From Neelides folsomi (Eukaryota > Arthropoda > Collembola > Neelipleona > Neelidae): DNA of 64,000 nucleotides. The notes beneath the pieces are model-generated. The model was not told where the DNA came from, searched no databases, and saw only the letters and a list, made by a program, of their open reading frames with translations. Positions 36,466 through 49,541 of the stretch are shown here, piece by piece; the first letter of the stretch is position 1, and each line of letters begins with the position of its first letter. Where the stretch lies: contig JAQGBZ010000047.1 in NCBI GenBank assembly GCA_034687125.1, positions 62,001 through 126,000 of the forward strand, given 5' to 3'. Both the position numbers and the translations under genes were made by a program.

Positions 36466-37496
36466 TTAAGACCCTCGCTGAGCCGCGCCATTCTCCGGGT
36501 TGACTTGGGCAAAGAAATCCTTGCTCTCCTCGGTCGTCGGCTTGATGGTCTTCTGACCCGGCTTCCACCCAGCAGGGCAAACTGAACAAATATAATACAT
36601 TTACTGGATAAAATTAATACATTTACTAATTTAACTCATCTCCAAAGATTTTAAATTTAGAGTTTTTATTAAATTATAAATAATTATTATATTACTATTT
36701 GCACAATATACTCCAGGTATTCATGTAAGTCTGTATAATATTAATTGATAATGTTCCATACCTTCGCCGTGCTTGTCAGTAAACTGGAAGGCTTGAACAA
36801 GCCTCAGCGTCTCTTCCACCGACCGTCCAACGGGGAGATCATTGATCGTCATCTGTCGAAGATTCCCCTTTCCGTCGATGATGAACAGCCCGCGGAAGGC
36901 AATGCCTTCGTCCTCCTACAATTCAGTACACATTGACTATTTGATCAATTATTGATCCAACCCTTTACTTTGTACACGCCGTACTTCTTCGCGATTTCTC
37001 CAGTTTTGTCAGAGAGCAATGGGATGTTCATTGGCCCCAATCCACCCTGTTTGCGCGGAGTGCTCACCCTAATAAAATTAGTTATTTAACAAAATCATTT
37101 TTTATCAAAATGTTCCAACATATTTGCCTGTATATTTGCTTATGTGGGTCAATTACAAAATAAAAATTACCAAGCAAAGTGGGAGAAATGAGAATCAGTC
37201 GACGCCGCAATGACCTCACAGTTAATCTCGCGGAATACGTCGGCCTTCTCAGAAAACGCAATGATTTCCGTGGGGCACACGAAAGTACTAAAATTAAATC
37301 CAATTAGTTCAAATTGTTTATTTTAAATAGAAATGTTTTAAAACGTTTGAACTTACAAGTCGAGTGGGTAGAAGAAGAACACGACATATTTGCCGAGATA
37401 ATCGGAGAGGGCAATTTCCTTAAACTCCCCATCCACGAGAGCCGTGCCCCGGAAGTTCGGGGCCGGCTTGGTAATCTGCAACTCACCAAAAGACAT
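36466..37496 (-). CDS. Typical 2-Cys peroxiredoxin (cytosolic Prx1/2 type)
   Basis: Thiol peroxidase reducing H2O2 and organic peroxides, recycled by thioredoxin. Five coding exons: 37357-37496 (ATG at 37496), 37171-37287, 36969-37068, 36762-36915, 36466-36581; 208 residues. The peroxidatic cysteine is Cys51 in FTFVCPTE and the resolving cysteine Cys172 in [11 protein letters not shown]. The GGLG motif ([11 protein letters not shown]) linked to overoxidation sensitivity is present. The C-terminal YF motif reads FF (residues 193-194, KDFFAQV), and the protein ends [11 protein letters not shown]. No targeting peptide precedes [13 protein letters not shown], hence cytosolic. The coding start exon has 23 bases of 5' UTR and a splice acceptor at 37520, so the gene begins further right; an exon ending at 39145 with a GTAAGT donor is a candidate. 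Confidence 0.96.
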
Positions 37497-39144
37497 CTCT
37501 TCTTTCAACTCACTTCGTCCTAAAAACAACCAAAAGACAATTTTAATAAAATATTAAAATCCCGAAAACGTATTATACTACCAATGCCAAGGGTCTCAAA
37601 TCTCTCGGTCGGTTGTTGTACAATGATGGGGGTAAGTGCGTGACCTCCGCCGCAACACCCCTGACCCATACACACCTATTCCGACAATTCCTCCAAATTT
37701 CCTCAACAGTTCCAATAACGATGTTTCCCAATGTTGTGTTAAAAAGCTACTGAGAGCGTGTGGAAGGTGAAAGGCCGTTTTTATTTCAACAACTCCATCA
37801 ACAATTCCCACATCATTAATTTCCCAAGGCTCGGGGTATTTGATGTAGGTGGGCCGGGAATGTCATGCGACCAAGACATCCAACCATCAACTTTATTACA
37901 ACCATCTTTATAATCGGGCTATAACCCTAGGACTATAGGAAGCTATAACATAGATAATAACAAATGACAATTTTCCATTATGACTATTGCAAAACCTCCA
38001 CCTCTATTAATATCAAATTGGACAATGTTGGGCATTATGTCTGGATGTCAATAATCCTCAATTATTCATTGTGCTTTATATCTCATTATATTTGCAATAG
38101 TTTCCCATGTTCCATTCCTTTTATCCGTTCCAGTGCATTGGACATGGTGAATAATTAAATTGAGGATGTAGCCGTTTGATGTCCAAAGATGCGATGGGGA
38201 AAATGATGATACACATCAAATAAATATGTCTATTGAGAGAGGAAGGTCGCATTTCGCCCAAGAGGAAGGAGAGAAAATTGGCGAGTAATTGAAATGTTTG
38301 CGTGTGGGGCTGATGGGGAAAACTAACAATTTGCCTTTTTTTATTATCCCAATGAAAAACCTTTGTTGGATACGCGAGAGACAAATAGAGAGATCAGGAC
38401 CGGCTTGGGTAATATTTACAACTTAAATTACCAATTAAGCGTCTTTTTCAAACAAGGATAATTATTGACATTTGTCATTATCATGAATCATTTACCTGCC
38501 ATTAAAATATTTAACCATTTAAATAACAATTTTAAATAATAATTTAAATGGTTGTTTAAAATACCATTTATAAGAGTACCAAAGACAAAGATAATTGTGA
38601 ATGGTTTAAATAAGTGTAGAACTGAATGAGTCAAGACATAACGCGTGAGATTTTTTGAGGAAGGAATTAGTGAAATCATAAATCAGAGAAATGGTAAATG
38701 CGTAATGCGTCGTTAGATTGATTCAACTTATTTACGACCTTGTTCCTCTCACGTCATGGTTTTCCGGGAAGAGGAATGGTGGGTCATGTCAACGGAGCAT
38801 GTGCCTTCAAGGAGGATAAGTTAATGAAATTAGGACTCCGAACCGGCGTTTAACGGCCCTCCCGGGACATTTAGAGGGATATTGATGGAGATGCGGTAAT
38901 AAGGAAATGAAATATTCCAATCCAAACTCAATGCGAATGAGTGAAAAAAAAACGAACGACGGAGAGGAAAATTTGGACAAATTACGTCACGCCTCCGCAC
39001 TTATAAAATATCAATAAATTGAAATATAATCAAAATGCGATCAATTGAGGGTTAATGGCAATTTCTACTCAATCATGGGATGGCGAGGGTGAGGACATTT
39101 TGGCCAAACCACCATTAAAGTTTAATTACAATTAATTAACTTAC

Positions 39145-39200
39145 CTTAAAGAGAGATGTTGACGGTGTAAGAGTCGAGAGCGAGTTGAGCGAACCAAGTC
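39145..39200 (-). other. Candidate non-coding first exon of the peroxiredoxin gene
   Basis: On the minus strand CTCTTTAAG|GTAAGT gives a good splice donor at 39144/39145, and the coding exon downstream has an acceptor at 37520. The right boundary is unknown. This would make a 5'-UTR intron of about 1.6 kb. Inference from splice consensus only. Confidence 0.35.
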
Positions 39201-41663
39201 AATTGCCGGGACTCTCCCACCCGCCCCCTTCCCCGTCCCCGATTAACACGGGGAACATTTTCGGGGGAAAACCGAACTCGTTCAATCCAAACACCCAAAG
39301 ACCAAAACATGTTTTTTTATTTAACACGCGATGTATATTGAACCAAATAAGGGATTTTATTTGTCCAGGAAATCTAAACGTTTCTTTCCACTAATATAAT
39401 ATAGAGTAAATATCAAGGATTGCTTAAATCTAACTAACATTAAGCCAACGTAATGTTGAATTGCAATCGTATCAATTGTAATTATTCCTATTAATTAAAT
39501 ACATATTTACTAATTACTCTATTTACTAATTAATTAAATATTATTATTATTATTTTATATTACAATGTTGAAAACACAACCAAAGAAAAACTCTTTATTA
39601 TTTGATTGGTTTATTTAAAAGTGAAATTGTTTTTTTATGAATTGAATGAATAATATTAATAAAATTAATAATCTGATCATTAAGTGAATTTTGTAAAAAT
39701 ATTTTGCATATTTATCTGTAACATACATATGAGTTCATAACCATTTCATCATTTCATATATAAAATATAATAGATGTTTCCTTTTCAATTTTGTCAATTG
39801 ACATAATGTAATGTAATAGTTCTTAAGGTACATATTGGTGCATGTTTATAAGTTGTTACAATTGGCGATGTTGAGCGTTTAAAAATACTTAGTTAAGTTA
39901 AGATATTGGTGATTCGCATGCAATTACCTATGCATTCAGGTATACTTATACATATAATATAAGATATATTTAATTATTAAATTAAATATTTATTAATTCT
40001 ATAACTACAACGTGTAGTTATAAATTGTATAAATGTAGCTGCATATAAATATTATGCAATACGTTCATATACTTATATAGTATATGTAATAGTAGTCGTT
40101 ATATGTGTATAAGAATTTAAGTATTTACAGTATTTGTATTTTACATTTAAAAAGAATAAATTTCTGGAGTCTTTCACACCATGAATGAAGCTCTTTTCAC
40201 ATTCTGGACCTCAGTTTGGTCGGAGTGAGTAAAAAGTTTTTAAGACATGAAGCAGATCGCCGGGTTGTTTGAAAGGGATTGAAAGGAAGTGGAGGGTCGA
40301 GGGATGTAATTGATTCCCGATAAAAAGAATCTCTTCATTTACATCCCAAGGGATTCCAAATGAGATTCAATTCTTCCCATTTCCCATCCCATGGGAATCT
40401 CGGAGATTTGTTGCGAACCACGCGAGCCATGTGAATGGGAGAATTGGACGTGTGTGATGATTGAAATGTGTCTTGAATGGATTCATTGCCCGCATCGGAC
40501 CATATGGATATTATTAAGAGGGCCCTGCAGAGGAAATCTTCATTGGTAACTATTTCATCATTTCTCTCTAATGGATCTCTATAGAGATCCTTCCATGGGA
40601 GATTTCTTAACTTCCCAACAGACCCTTTTTTCTTTCACTTCTGGGCCAATCCAATGTTATGGGTTTCTCCGCTTCTTTTCATCTTACATATAACTCCCTA
40701 TATAATCCTGTAGCGTACAAAGTATGAATCTACAGGAGCGGAAATTTCCAACCTCCCTCTCTAAAAAATGAATGGGGGACAATTAGGGCGGAAAAGATCT
40801 CCTTTAATTCTTCTTTTAATCACACAACTCATAGACCCATCAGGAGAGATAATATGAGCTATGATAAATGCATGGTGTAAACGAAGAATGGGTGAAATGG
40901 AAGGAAAAGAAGACCATTAGGAAAACGGAAATTTCCTTTGGAACAGGAAGAATAATTTTAGAAGGAAATGAATGGGATTTTAAAGAAAGTTGAAGCTTTC
41001 CACTTCAAACTCCTCATGAATTCACGATGAAAAGGAAATCCCACAATTTCTTAAAAAACTCCTCACATGGGAGAAATTAAAAACGTGGAAAAAGTTAACC
41101 CAAATGAGCCAAACTTTCAAAGTGATCAAAAGGTAAACGTCTTCTTTTGAAGTCTTCAAATCCCTTAAATTAAACCATCAATTGAATAAATATGCCAAAT
41201 ATTGTTCAAACACTCAAAACCGCAATGCTTTTATTATTCCACATAATAAATAATACAATTAGCTACTCTAATATAATAATATACATACATAAGACTATTC
41301 TTACACATTATAACGTACCATGTTTCAAAACAAAGGAAACAAACGTAATTTATATGCCGATGGTGACAGTAATTTATGACGAATGTAATTTATACACTTT
41401 GTAGATTTCAACAAGACCATTATTACTCTTAATAACTTTACCTTTGCATACATCCGTATATTTGTATTTACATTCCATGGTTGGATTTCTTAAATTCGCA
41501 TGTAATGTTTTTTAATTATTTATATGGAATTAGTTTTATTTATAAAATATATTAGACGAGTTAGATAGAAAAGTTCAAGTGGCCCTTTGTATTTAATAAT
41601 GACGTTTGAATTAAAGGAAACTTTCTTTCTCTGGAGTCAATGGAATAGACGTCAATTGAAAAA

Positions 41664-41745
41664 GTATGGTGCTCGTATGGCATATGTATGGATATAGGTA
41701 TATGGTACTTGTATGGTGTATTGTATGATATATTGTATGGTTTAT
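41664..41745. repeat. Degenerate GTATGG-rich repeat
   Basis: Repeated GTATGG, GTATGGTGTATT and GTATGATATATT words in a short stretch, likely a decayed minisatellite. Unit boundaries are not exact. Confidence 0.5.
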
Positions 41746-42367
41746 TTTTTTGTATTCTCCCCATGAGTTGGCTACTTTCTCCCAAACTTTGTTCTCAGTG
41801 GACAATGGGTTTATTTCAAGAGGGTCTTCCGAAGGGCATCCCCCGTGTGTTTTCTAAGCCCTAATTCAATTTCCCATCACAATCCCCCTCCTTGGATAAT
41901 TTGTTAATTCCTCTGAACTTGGGCAAACGGGAGATTCGATTATGACTCCCGCAAACTCTCCTCTGATTTCCCTTTTCCGAGGCTAATGACGCGGGAGGGA
42001 AAACGACCAGTAAACGTTTACAAACTCCCTCAAAGTCAATAGAAGATAAAGTTCAATTTTATAAACTTTTTAATAAAATTCATTCAATTACATTCAACAT
42101 TTAAAATCAAATTTTAACTTGTTCAAAACCTACAAACTTTAATGTACATTTTAATATTCAAACACTTCCTCCAAAATCCTATACATTAACAACAGGTAAG
42201 TAATATAAATACATTAAATATTGATCATTGAAATTAATTTGGAATCATGCAATATTGAAATTTTCAAAGCTTCAAAGATAAATCATTGAAATATAAATAA
42301 AGCTGAAACATCCTATAAATAGTAAATTGCTACATTACACACCATACACAATGTTGCATAAATGAAG

Positions 42368-42826
42368 TATATCGTCATTGGCCGAAAGATATCCCGGGAC
42401 ATCTTTAAATTTTTCGACCCTTACCCCCGGATATCTTTCGGGCCCCGGATATCTTAAAATAAATTTACAAAAACGGAATAAAAATTCCCTTTTCTCCTCC
42501 AGAAGTACCAAGCTTTTTGCCCATATTGTTAATTAAAATGATATGCAATTCGATTTAAACGACATTTTTAAATGTTCTATTTTAATTTTAATGTAAAATC
42601 AACAGTAAATTCCTTTTTGGGCATTTTAAATATAAATATTTAAAGGAAAATGTGTACTATACGTTGTATATTATGTGCTTTTGCTATTAACATACAATAT
42701 GTACCCGGGTACCCGGACATCTTTTGGGACCCGAATATCTTTAAATAAAATTGCTTCACCCCCCGGATATCTTTCGGACCCGGATATCTTTCGAGCCCCG
42801 GATATCTTTCGACCAATGACGGTATA
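42368..42826. mobile_element. Non-autonomous terminal-inverted-repeat element (MITE) with internal motif array
   Basis: The left end TATATCGTCATTGGCCGAAA (42368-) and the reverse complement of the right end, TATACCGTCATTGGTCGAAA (from 42826), match with two differences, and the match continues through AGATATCC-CGGG. TA/TATA flanks both ends. Inside, GGATATCTT occurs on the plus strand at 42429, 42447, 42765, 42782 and 42800 (17-18 bp spacing), with degraded versions GGACATCTT and GAATATCTT nearby and an inverted copy in the left end. The centre (about 42480-42690) is AT-rich and non-coding. It lies about 140 bp beyond the stop codon of the channel gene. Family not recognised. Confidence 0.85.
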
Positions 42827-42932
42827 ATTATAGGTAGGCTTACAATTTAACTTTTTGTTTGATAATAAGTTTCCAATATTCTGTATGTAAATAAATGTAA
42901 TTAATAATTAAATAATTGTTCTTAGTTTTCCA

Positions 42933-42938
42933 TTTATT
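42933..42938 (-). terminator. Candidate polyadenylation signal for the channel gene
   Basis: AATAAA on the minus strand, 31 bases after the channel stop codon (42970-42972). If used, the MITE lies just outside the transcript. Confidence 0.45.
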
Positions 42939-42969
42939 TGTTGAAGAAAATGGATAATTGTTTTTGAGT

Positions 42970-45900
42970 TCACTCCACATAGACGTCGAGGATGAAGAGG
43001 GAAATGTTCCAGTAGGCAAAGTTGAAGACGGCAAAAGTTGTAGGGAATAAATAACGCGAGATTCGGTCGATGAGCAGCGCCTTCCGTCTCCGATTCTCGG
43101 CCACGTCCACGTTGTTGGGCTCCTTGGGCCCCTCAACTTCGTTCTGGAACTCGAGTCGCGTATCTTCTGGGCCCCCAAACCCCGAGCCGCTCTCCTGCAA
43201 AAAAACAACCATTAATGTTCATTAAACTCCCGTTATAAAATCCCTCAGCTACATTTACTCTCCATGTTCATAACTACGGTGGGTTTAAGATATTTATGAA
43301 CAACACAATTTACTTTAGAGGTCTGTGAGTGTGTGAGTGGGTTAATTAAACTAATTAAATGTAATTGATAAAGGAGGTGTGGATTGTATTTTGAAAAAGT
43401 GTGAGTGAAAGGACGGAGTTACATCCGTCCTGTAGCGCCCATCTCGGTAGCACACTCGAACGGTCCGAAGACTTCGTGTTCTGCTTACGCTTTTCTCGTC
43501 CGCGAAATCACCCATCAGAATGTTCACAAATGCGTATTCCATTAAACTGAATGATTAAATCAAATATTAAATTAATTTAATAAAGTTTTAAAGTCTTAAA
43601 GACATTCCTCATTTACCTTAAGAAGACAAAAATTGTACAAGTTGACATGAAAATGTCTATGGCCTGGAATTAAAAATTTTATTTTCCAATTTCATTAAAA
43701 AGTACAAAGTTATTAATTTTAAAAATTTAATATAACATTATTTATGGTTACAATGTGGCTGTGAAGTATTGTTTAGTTCATCCGAGCATATTTTACATAT
43801 TTTGTAAGAATTAGAATAAGAAGATGTAAATAAATACGTCGTGATGAGAATGAAGTTAAAAGGGAAAGTTTGTAAGTTAATGAATGGATAAAGTTTGTTG
43901 ATCTTTTAAATCCCTTTCCTCTCCATTTGATGAATTGGGGAGGAAAGTGTGGCTTTAATTAAGCTCAACCCGGATAAAACATTACGACAGGAAATGTTAT
44001 TTTAACCAGCACCAATTGTCTCATTGTAAAACTTTTCCATTTGAATGGCCAAATGGCCATTTTAAGCTTTCTTCAAATATACTCCTTAAAAGATAAAATT
44101 CTCATATAAGGATCAAATGGTTTTATCTGAGGGTAAGAAGTAAATGTATCATTTGTTTATCTTGACTACGACAAGCCTATTATATGTATAAATGTATATG
44201 ATATCAGGTCATATCTTAAATATATGAGCTGGATCTGAAGGGCAAAAGACATCCATCAGAAATAAAGTAAAAGGGGGCGAGAAGTGGAAAGAGAAAAATT
44301 AGAAAGTTTCATTAATTACTTTACAAGAGTGTTTCTCTCCTGTCCAAGAAGGAACAACGTGAGGATAAAAAGGATTTCTCATTAAACCCCTAACGTCCCG
44401 GGGAAGAAAGGCCGTTAGTGACAGGACAAAAGGCGGGTTGGTCCTTAATTGAAAAAACATGGGAAACTTGGTTGGATTTCTCCTGTGGGATGAAAAAACC
44501 CGGGTGTTTTCTGTATACAAAGAATTGTGGGCGGTAAAGTTGTGATGAGGAAATGGGTTGCAGGAGTCTGGGAGTCAATTTGAGCATAAATCAGTTGCGT
44601 GGGACTCTCACACGATGGTGGTTTTCCAAATAATTCCTCTTCCACAATCTTTGGCCCGTAAATTAGATTTAAATCCTGATTCCTCATTTTTCTCAAAAGA
44701 AAACTTTTCCTTTCTGAAGGGTCCAAATTTGGAAAGTTTGGCCGGGCTTTTGAAACAAAGGTAAAATTGTGAAGCGTTGGGGCAAAAGTTTTTCCCCGGC
44801 ATTCCGAGCGTGTAAGAAAAGCCTTTGAAGACAGGTTATAAGATATTTCCCTCCTCTGGCCCATTCAAACCTGATGAATTCCAATGAACCTCACCTTGAT
44901 ATAAGAGACGGGCGGGAGAGACTTCTGAGAATTTGCATGTTGAGTTGAGAGGGTGAGGAGCGAAGTGACGCCGAGAGTCACTGCAAATAAACACTTAACA
45001 TATTACCAACTTTTTACACTTTTAAATTCCCAACCTCGCGCTGGCACGGCTTCGGGTTTGATCCAAAAAGATATCCAGCTCATAATAACAATCAGGCACG
45101 TGGGGACGTAGGTATGGAAGAGATAATAGCCAAGACGACGCTTCAAGACGAAAATCACTTCCCGACACGAAAAATTACCTACATTTTAAAATAATTCCCA
45201 AATCTATCAAAACTTATTTCTTTGAACCATTTCCATGAATTTCCGTTCATGGAACTCATGCTCAACTTAAACTCAGTTTAAACAAACCGTATGTAAATGG
45301 ACCAAACGATTGAAAATGAAAGTTTGGAATCAAAAGTTTAGAAATTGAAATTTGAGTGAAGGAATTTGGTGAAAGTATTAATGTTCGGGACAGGTATTGA
45401 ATACAATGAAAGAGGATTAATCCGGTTTCTCCTGAATTCCTCTGGCAATGATGTGGAGGGAATGAGTTAAATAAATTAATTTCAATCTCAGCATGGCGCA
45501 CCGGTGAGGTATGTGGTCGTGCAATCTCCAGTTGAATTGTGGACGAGATCTAACTGGGGAAGTTGGATGTCAGGATTCACGTCCAATGGCAGCTCAGGAT
45601 CCCACTCGAACACGAGGTCAGCTGTGGTGTGGGAAACTGAAAAACCGCAAATTTTAAATTATTCATTACCTCATTAACCCCGAACAAATGAAAGTGTCGA
45701 AGACAAACAAACCTCTGCCAACAAAATATATAAACTTTGAACAAAATTAAATAATTAAATACAAGTTCGAGTTTGATCTGCATACAATATTATTTAATAG
45801 TTCCAGATATCAGTGCTAAATATTAATGTATAGATATAAATATGTATTAATATTTCATACTTATGGTTGGAAAGTGTCTTAATGGTATAATGTATAAAGT

Positions 45901-48900
45901 GTATGGAATTGTGGTTGATAAATGTTAATTATGCCCACAATGGACGGTCCAAGCTATGGGATGATCAACATTAGTAATTCATATCTTGGAGTTTAATTGC
46001 ATTGGGTCTCAATTAGCCATCCAAATATCTCCAATGCATTCATCCGTAAAACGGAGATAGGGGATTTGTGTTGATCCGGTTCAACTGGGCGTGAAGGTAA
46101 ATAGGACCTTAAGAAGGTGATTCCGGAGGTTTTGTGTAAACGCGTTTAACGAGTAAATGCTTTATAATTAATGAACTTCCTCGTGGATGTGAATGACATG
46201 TGAGTTCTTGAGCCTTTCAAACTTCTACAACTACCGGGAATCTTCCCAATTTAATTAATTGCTTCACCTCGCAGCTCTAATGGGGACTAATAATAATTAC
46301 TAATGATCCACTTACGGCTCTCAATCTTCATCGTGCACTTTTGGGTGTCGTGGGGGTAAGTTTTGAAATTCATGGCACAAGACAAGACGAGGGTCAATCT
46401 GGAAGAGGCCATTTAAACACCATTTAAAATAAACTTGGTTGGAATGAAGTGGGAATTTTTTCACTTACTTGACCATGTAAAGGATCCGACGATCGCCGTA
46501 GAGCCAAATGTAATGGTTGGGAATGGTCATATCTTGGAAAGTGACGCTTTTGGCATTTTTGAAAAAAGAATCCGGTCGCCACATGTCTTTGAGCCAGGAA
46601 ACGGGAAGAAGGCGATAAGACGAGCTCGAAGTGTTCATATTTTGAGGCAGACGAAGACGATTGTCCTTCCAACTCTGACCGAAAAAAACATCCGCTTCGA
46701 AAGTCTAACAAAACAAAATTTATCACCTTCAAATAAATATATAAGACATTAATAATGCATACAAATAAAAAATTATACATATGTATTTGTAGAGAGATTT
46801 TACTTTTAATATACATATACAATTATACTCTATTTTATAGGTTTGTAATACATTTATTTTATATGAATATAACTACATTATACTATATGTTGTAGATATG
46901 GTCTGGGGATATATCTGATAATATAAATCTTACAAGATCTAAATCTATTATTTAATCTTTAATGCATCTTTATTCAAAGTTATAAACTACATATTATTTA
47001 TAACATGAAGTATATTTCATGTATGTAGATATATTTGTGTATGTAATAAATTAAATTTATATGAGCGTATTAATATGATTTGAAAGGTTGAGTGTTGTAA
47101 AGTATATGAAATTTGGAAAGTTACTTAAGATCCGAAATGCGGGAGCTGAACATCCTTTTTTACTCCCCGTTGTGCCCTTCGGTGGTCATTCGCTTTACCC
47201 GTCATTTCACTCAACACTTTCACTCCCGGCACTTCGCTCGCTTCATTTTCAATTCACCTCAGTTAATTAATGCTAATCACATTGAGACCCTTCAGATATA
47301 TCCCTCATCTCCATATTCAAATATCACTTAGGAATATATTCAAATGTATGTATTATCATATTCAAAATTTAACAAATTCCTGTAAATATATTTACACCAT
47401 ATTTTGGCATAATACATAATGTACATAGACTATGTCAGCGATATATTGTATATGTAATTATAGACTATGTCAGCGATATATTGTATATGTAATTATAGAC
47501 TATGATATTTATATGTCCCACCATATCCTCTCAAATGACACACATGGCGTAATTGTGAAGTCTGAAAATTGTGTTTAATGGAACGGAAAATGAAATGTTT
47601 CACGTTTCCTTCTTGTCAAAGGAGAACTCAAATTTAATTGAATCTCTTGGCACTTTTAAAAGGTCAATTAACTCTCGGCCTCTGGCATTTGTTCTCCATG
47701 AATTAAAAATGAGGGACTGAATGGTCAACCAACAGCTTTGTTCAAAGATCACTCCATCTTCTAATTAATTCACAAAGGGCCAAATGGCCCATTTCTCCAC
47801 AAGACAATCAAATTTGTCGGCACGGGTGAATAATTGAAAGAGGAGAAAGTTGAACATCTTGGCGCAAACAGTATGGTTCCTATTTATCCCATTTGAGACA
47901 TTAAATTATACGAAGTAATTATATGAACTTGATGGCACTTTTGGATTGTTGAAGGAAAAGTTGGAAGCCCTGGGGGGAAATCAATTAAAGATGTCTATAA
48001 AAAATGAAAATCCAGGATTGTTCCACTTTGAACCTCCAAGCGGGGGAGTTTTGACCGTTCCAGGAGTTGGTCAAAGGAATCACGTAGAGGCTGCCAGACT
48101 TAATCTCAACTCCCATTAACATCCCCATTTACAATTTACCTATATATAAATAGTAAATAGACCAAAGGGTATGTTCCCCTTTTGATATCCAGTATTTATC
48201 TCCTTGGAATATATTCCTAGTATGTATAATGCATAAGTAGTGTATACCATTTATTTGTATGGCAACTAACCCTCTTTCCATTACCTTCCTTTATGGAAGA
48301 AAACTTTTGAAGTGAAACGCCGTTTTGTTTAAGAATTCTTCTCTCAAACTCAAAGTTCTATCGTTCAATTACACATGAGGCTCAAAGGGCTTCCTCCATA
48401 AATTTTACTTCCTCCTAGGGCTTTAATATTTAAAATGAAAGGTGTAAATGATTCATTTGGAGCTTCTTCCAATTTATTTGCAATGTATCAAAGAAAGAAA
48501 TTAATAATTCAACACTTTACTCCCAAATGTCGAAGGTAGTTAAAGTCAAAGCTCTTTGAACCATCCCAAGACATAATTCTCTTTAATATTTATACAATTT
48601 ATACTCAAGGCGCAATTTTGGTAAATGTTTTTAAAATGACCCATATTTCTTCTTTAAATATCATACTACATACATACTCTATTTATATGTATATTTACAA
48701 ATAATAGAAATATGTAGTACATGTGAATTTATTCCTTTGTGTTTAATGTAAAATAAGTGAAAGCATTTATGTTTCCCTTTGAATCAATTTGTACATACCA
48801 TTGCACTCTCGTCAATCGAATCCAAACTCATGACGGTGACGTGAAACAAAACGACCGTGGCGTTGCCTGTCAATTCAAAAAAACAAAAATTTCATTCATC

Positions 48901-49541
48901 GTCCCAAATCCTTCCCTTTTCATTCCAAATGCTCAGAGGGAGGAATGGGGAAGAGTCGGATATTAAAAATGGTCCAACTCTTCAAACTAATTAAAGGGAT
49001 TTCCATGGAGAAGGGCGGAAATTATAAGATGGGTTGTTAAGCTTTCATTATCTTCCGTCTTCAGTCCTTCGGATGAAAAGGATTTAATTCCTAGATCCAT
49101 TTTGATACTCATAATTACGTATTAGGTATTAGATAAAACATTTCTACCCATATCGCATATCTATTTAGGACCATTTAGTTTTACTTCCATATACCATCAT
49201 AAATATCTATTGGATTTGTCTCACCATAACTTGGCTCAAATGATATGGTGTATGTACTACATACATAATAGTAACGGTAATTAAGGGTAATATTATACAT
49301 ACGGAAAATTCTATAATATTTACTTTATAAAATTATAGATTTTATAGAATGCAATGGCTTGGGAATATTTTTATATGAAACTGAGAAAATTGAGAAATTT
49401 TCACCGTTTTCCTTTGGCGGAGCCATTTTATCGTAAGTTTCATTTTCTGGGAAAATGTCTTCGAGTCTTAATGGAGTTAAAACTCGTGTTGGGTCGTCTT
49501 TGTCGGTGATATTTCCCTCGTCTTCTCCACAAACTCCCCAC
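42970..49541 (-). CDS. Cys-loop ligand-gated anion channel, pHCl-like (5' exon missing)
   Basis: Pentameric chloride-channel subunit. Exons on the minus strand: 49405-49541, 48799-48866, 46469-46704, 46316-46398, 45502-45636, 45035-45178, 44895-44980, 43617-43663, 43423-43546 (donor uncertain) and 42970-43194; about 428 residues, all phases consistent. The ectodomain contains VTVMSLDSIDESAM, WKDNRLRLP, WRPDSFFKNAKS, NHYIWLYGDRRILYM, and the Cys-loop with 13 residues between cysteines (CAMNFKTYPHDTQKC). A second Cys pair (GDCTT..NFSCRE) is present as in glycine-receptor-like and pHCl channels. TM1 is GYYLFHTYVPTCLIVIMSWI, TM2 carries PARVTLGVTSLLTLSTQ (the PAR sequence indicates anion selectivity), TM3 is IFMSTCTIFVFLSLMEYAFV, and TM4 is ISRYLFPTTFAVFNFAYW. 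The first exon found starts in phase 2, so a signal-peptide exon lies upstream, not identified. Exon 43423-43546 could instead end at 43489 (GTAAGC), also in frame. Confidence 0.92.
47426..47504. repeat. Tandem duplication, 35-bp unit
   Basis: Unit 47426-47460 (TAGACTATGTCAGCGATATA...) is repeated without change at 47461-47495 and followed by the first nine bases of a third copy. It lies in the intron between channel exons 48799-48866 and 46469-46704. Confidence 0.95.

Larger units (their letters stand above)
37520..42367. other. Long region upstream of peroxiredoxin, no gene seen
   Basis: Contains the likely 5'-UTR intron and promoter of the peroxiredoxin gene (to about 39300), then AT-rich sequence. 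A run of GTATGG-rich degenerate repeats occurs at 41664-41745. The 40180-41100 part is less AT-rich and contains inverted words such as CCCATGGG, but no exon with coding character or splice support. Confidence 0.55.

Noticed and set aside
44445-44864. 139-codon minus-strand ORF inside a channel intron
   Set aside because: Several overlapping frames are equally open and it has no recognisable domain; the flanking exons join in phase without it.
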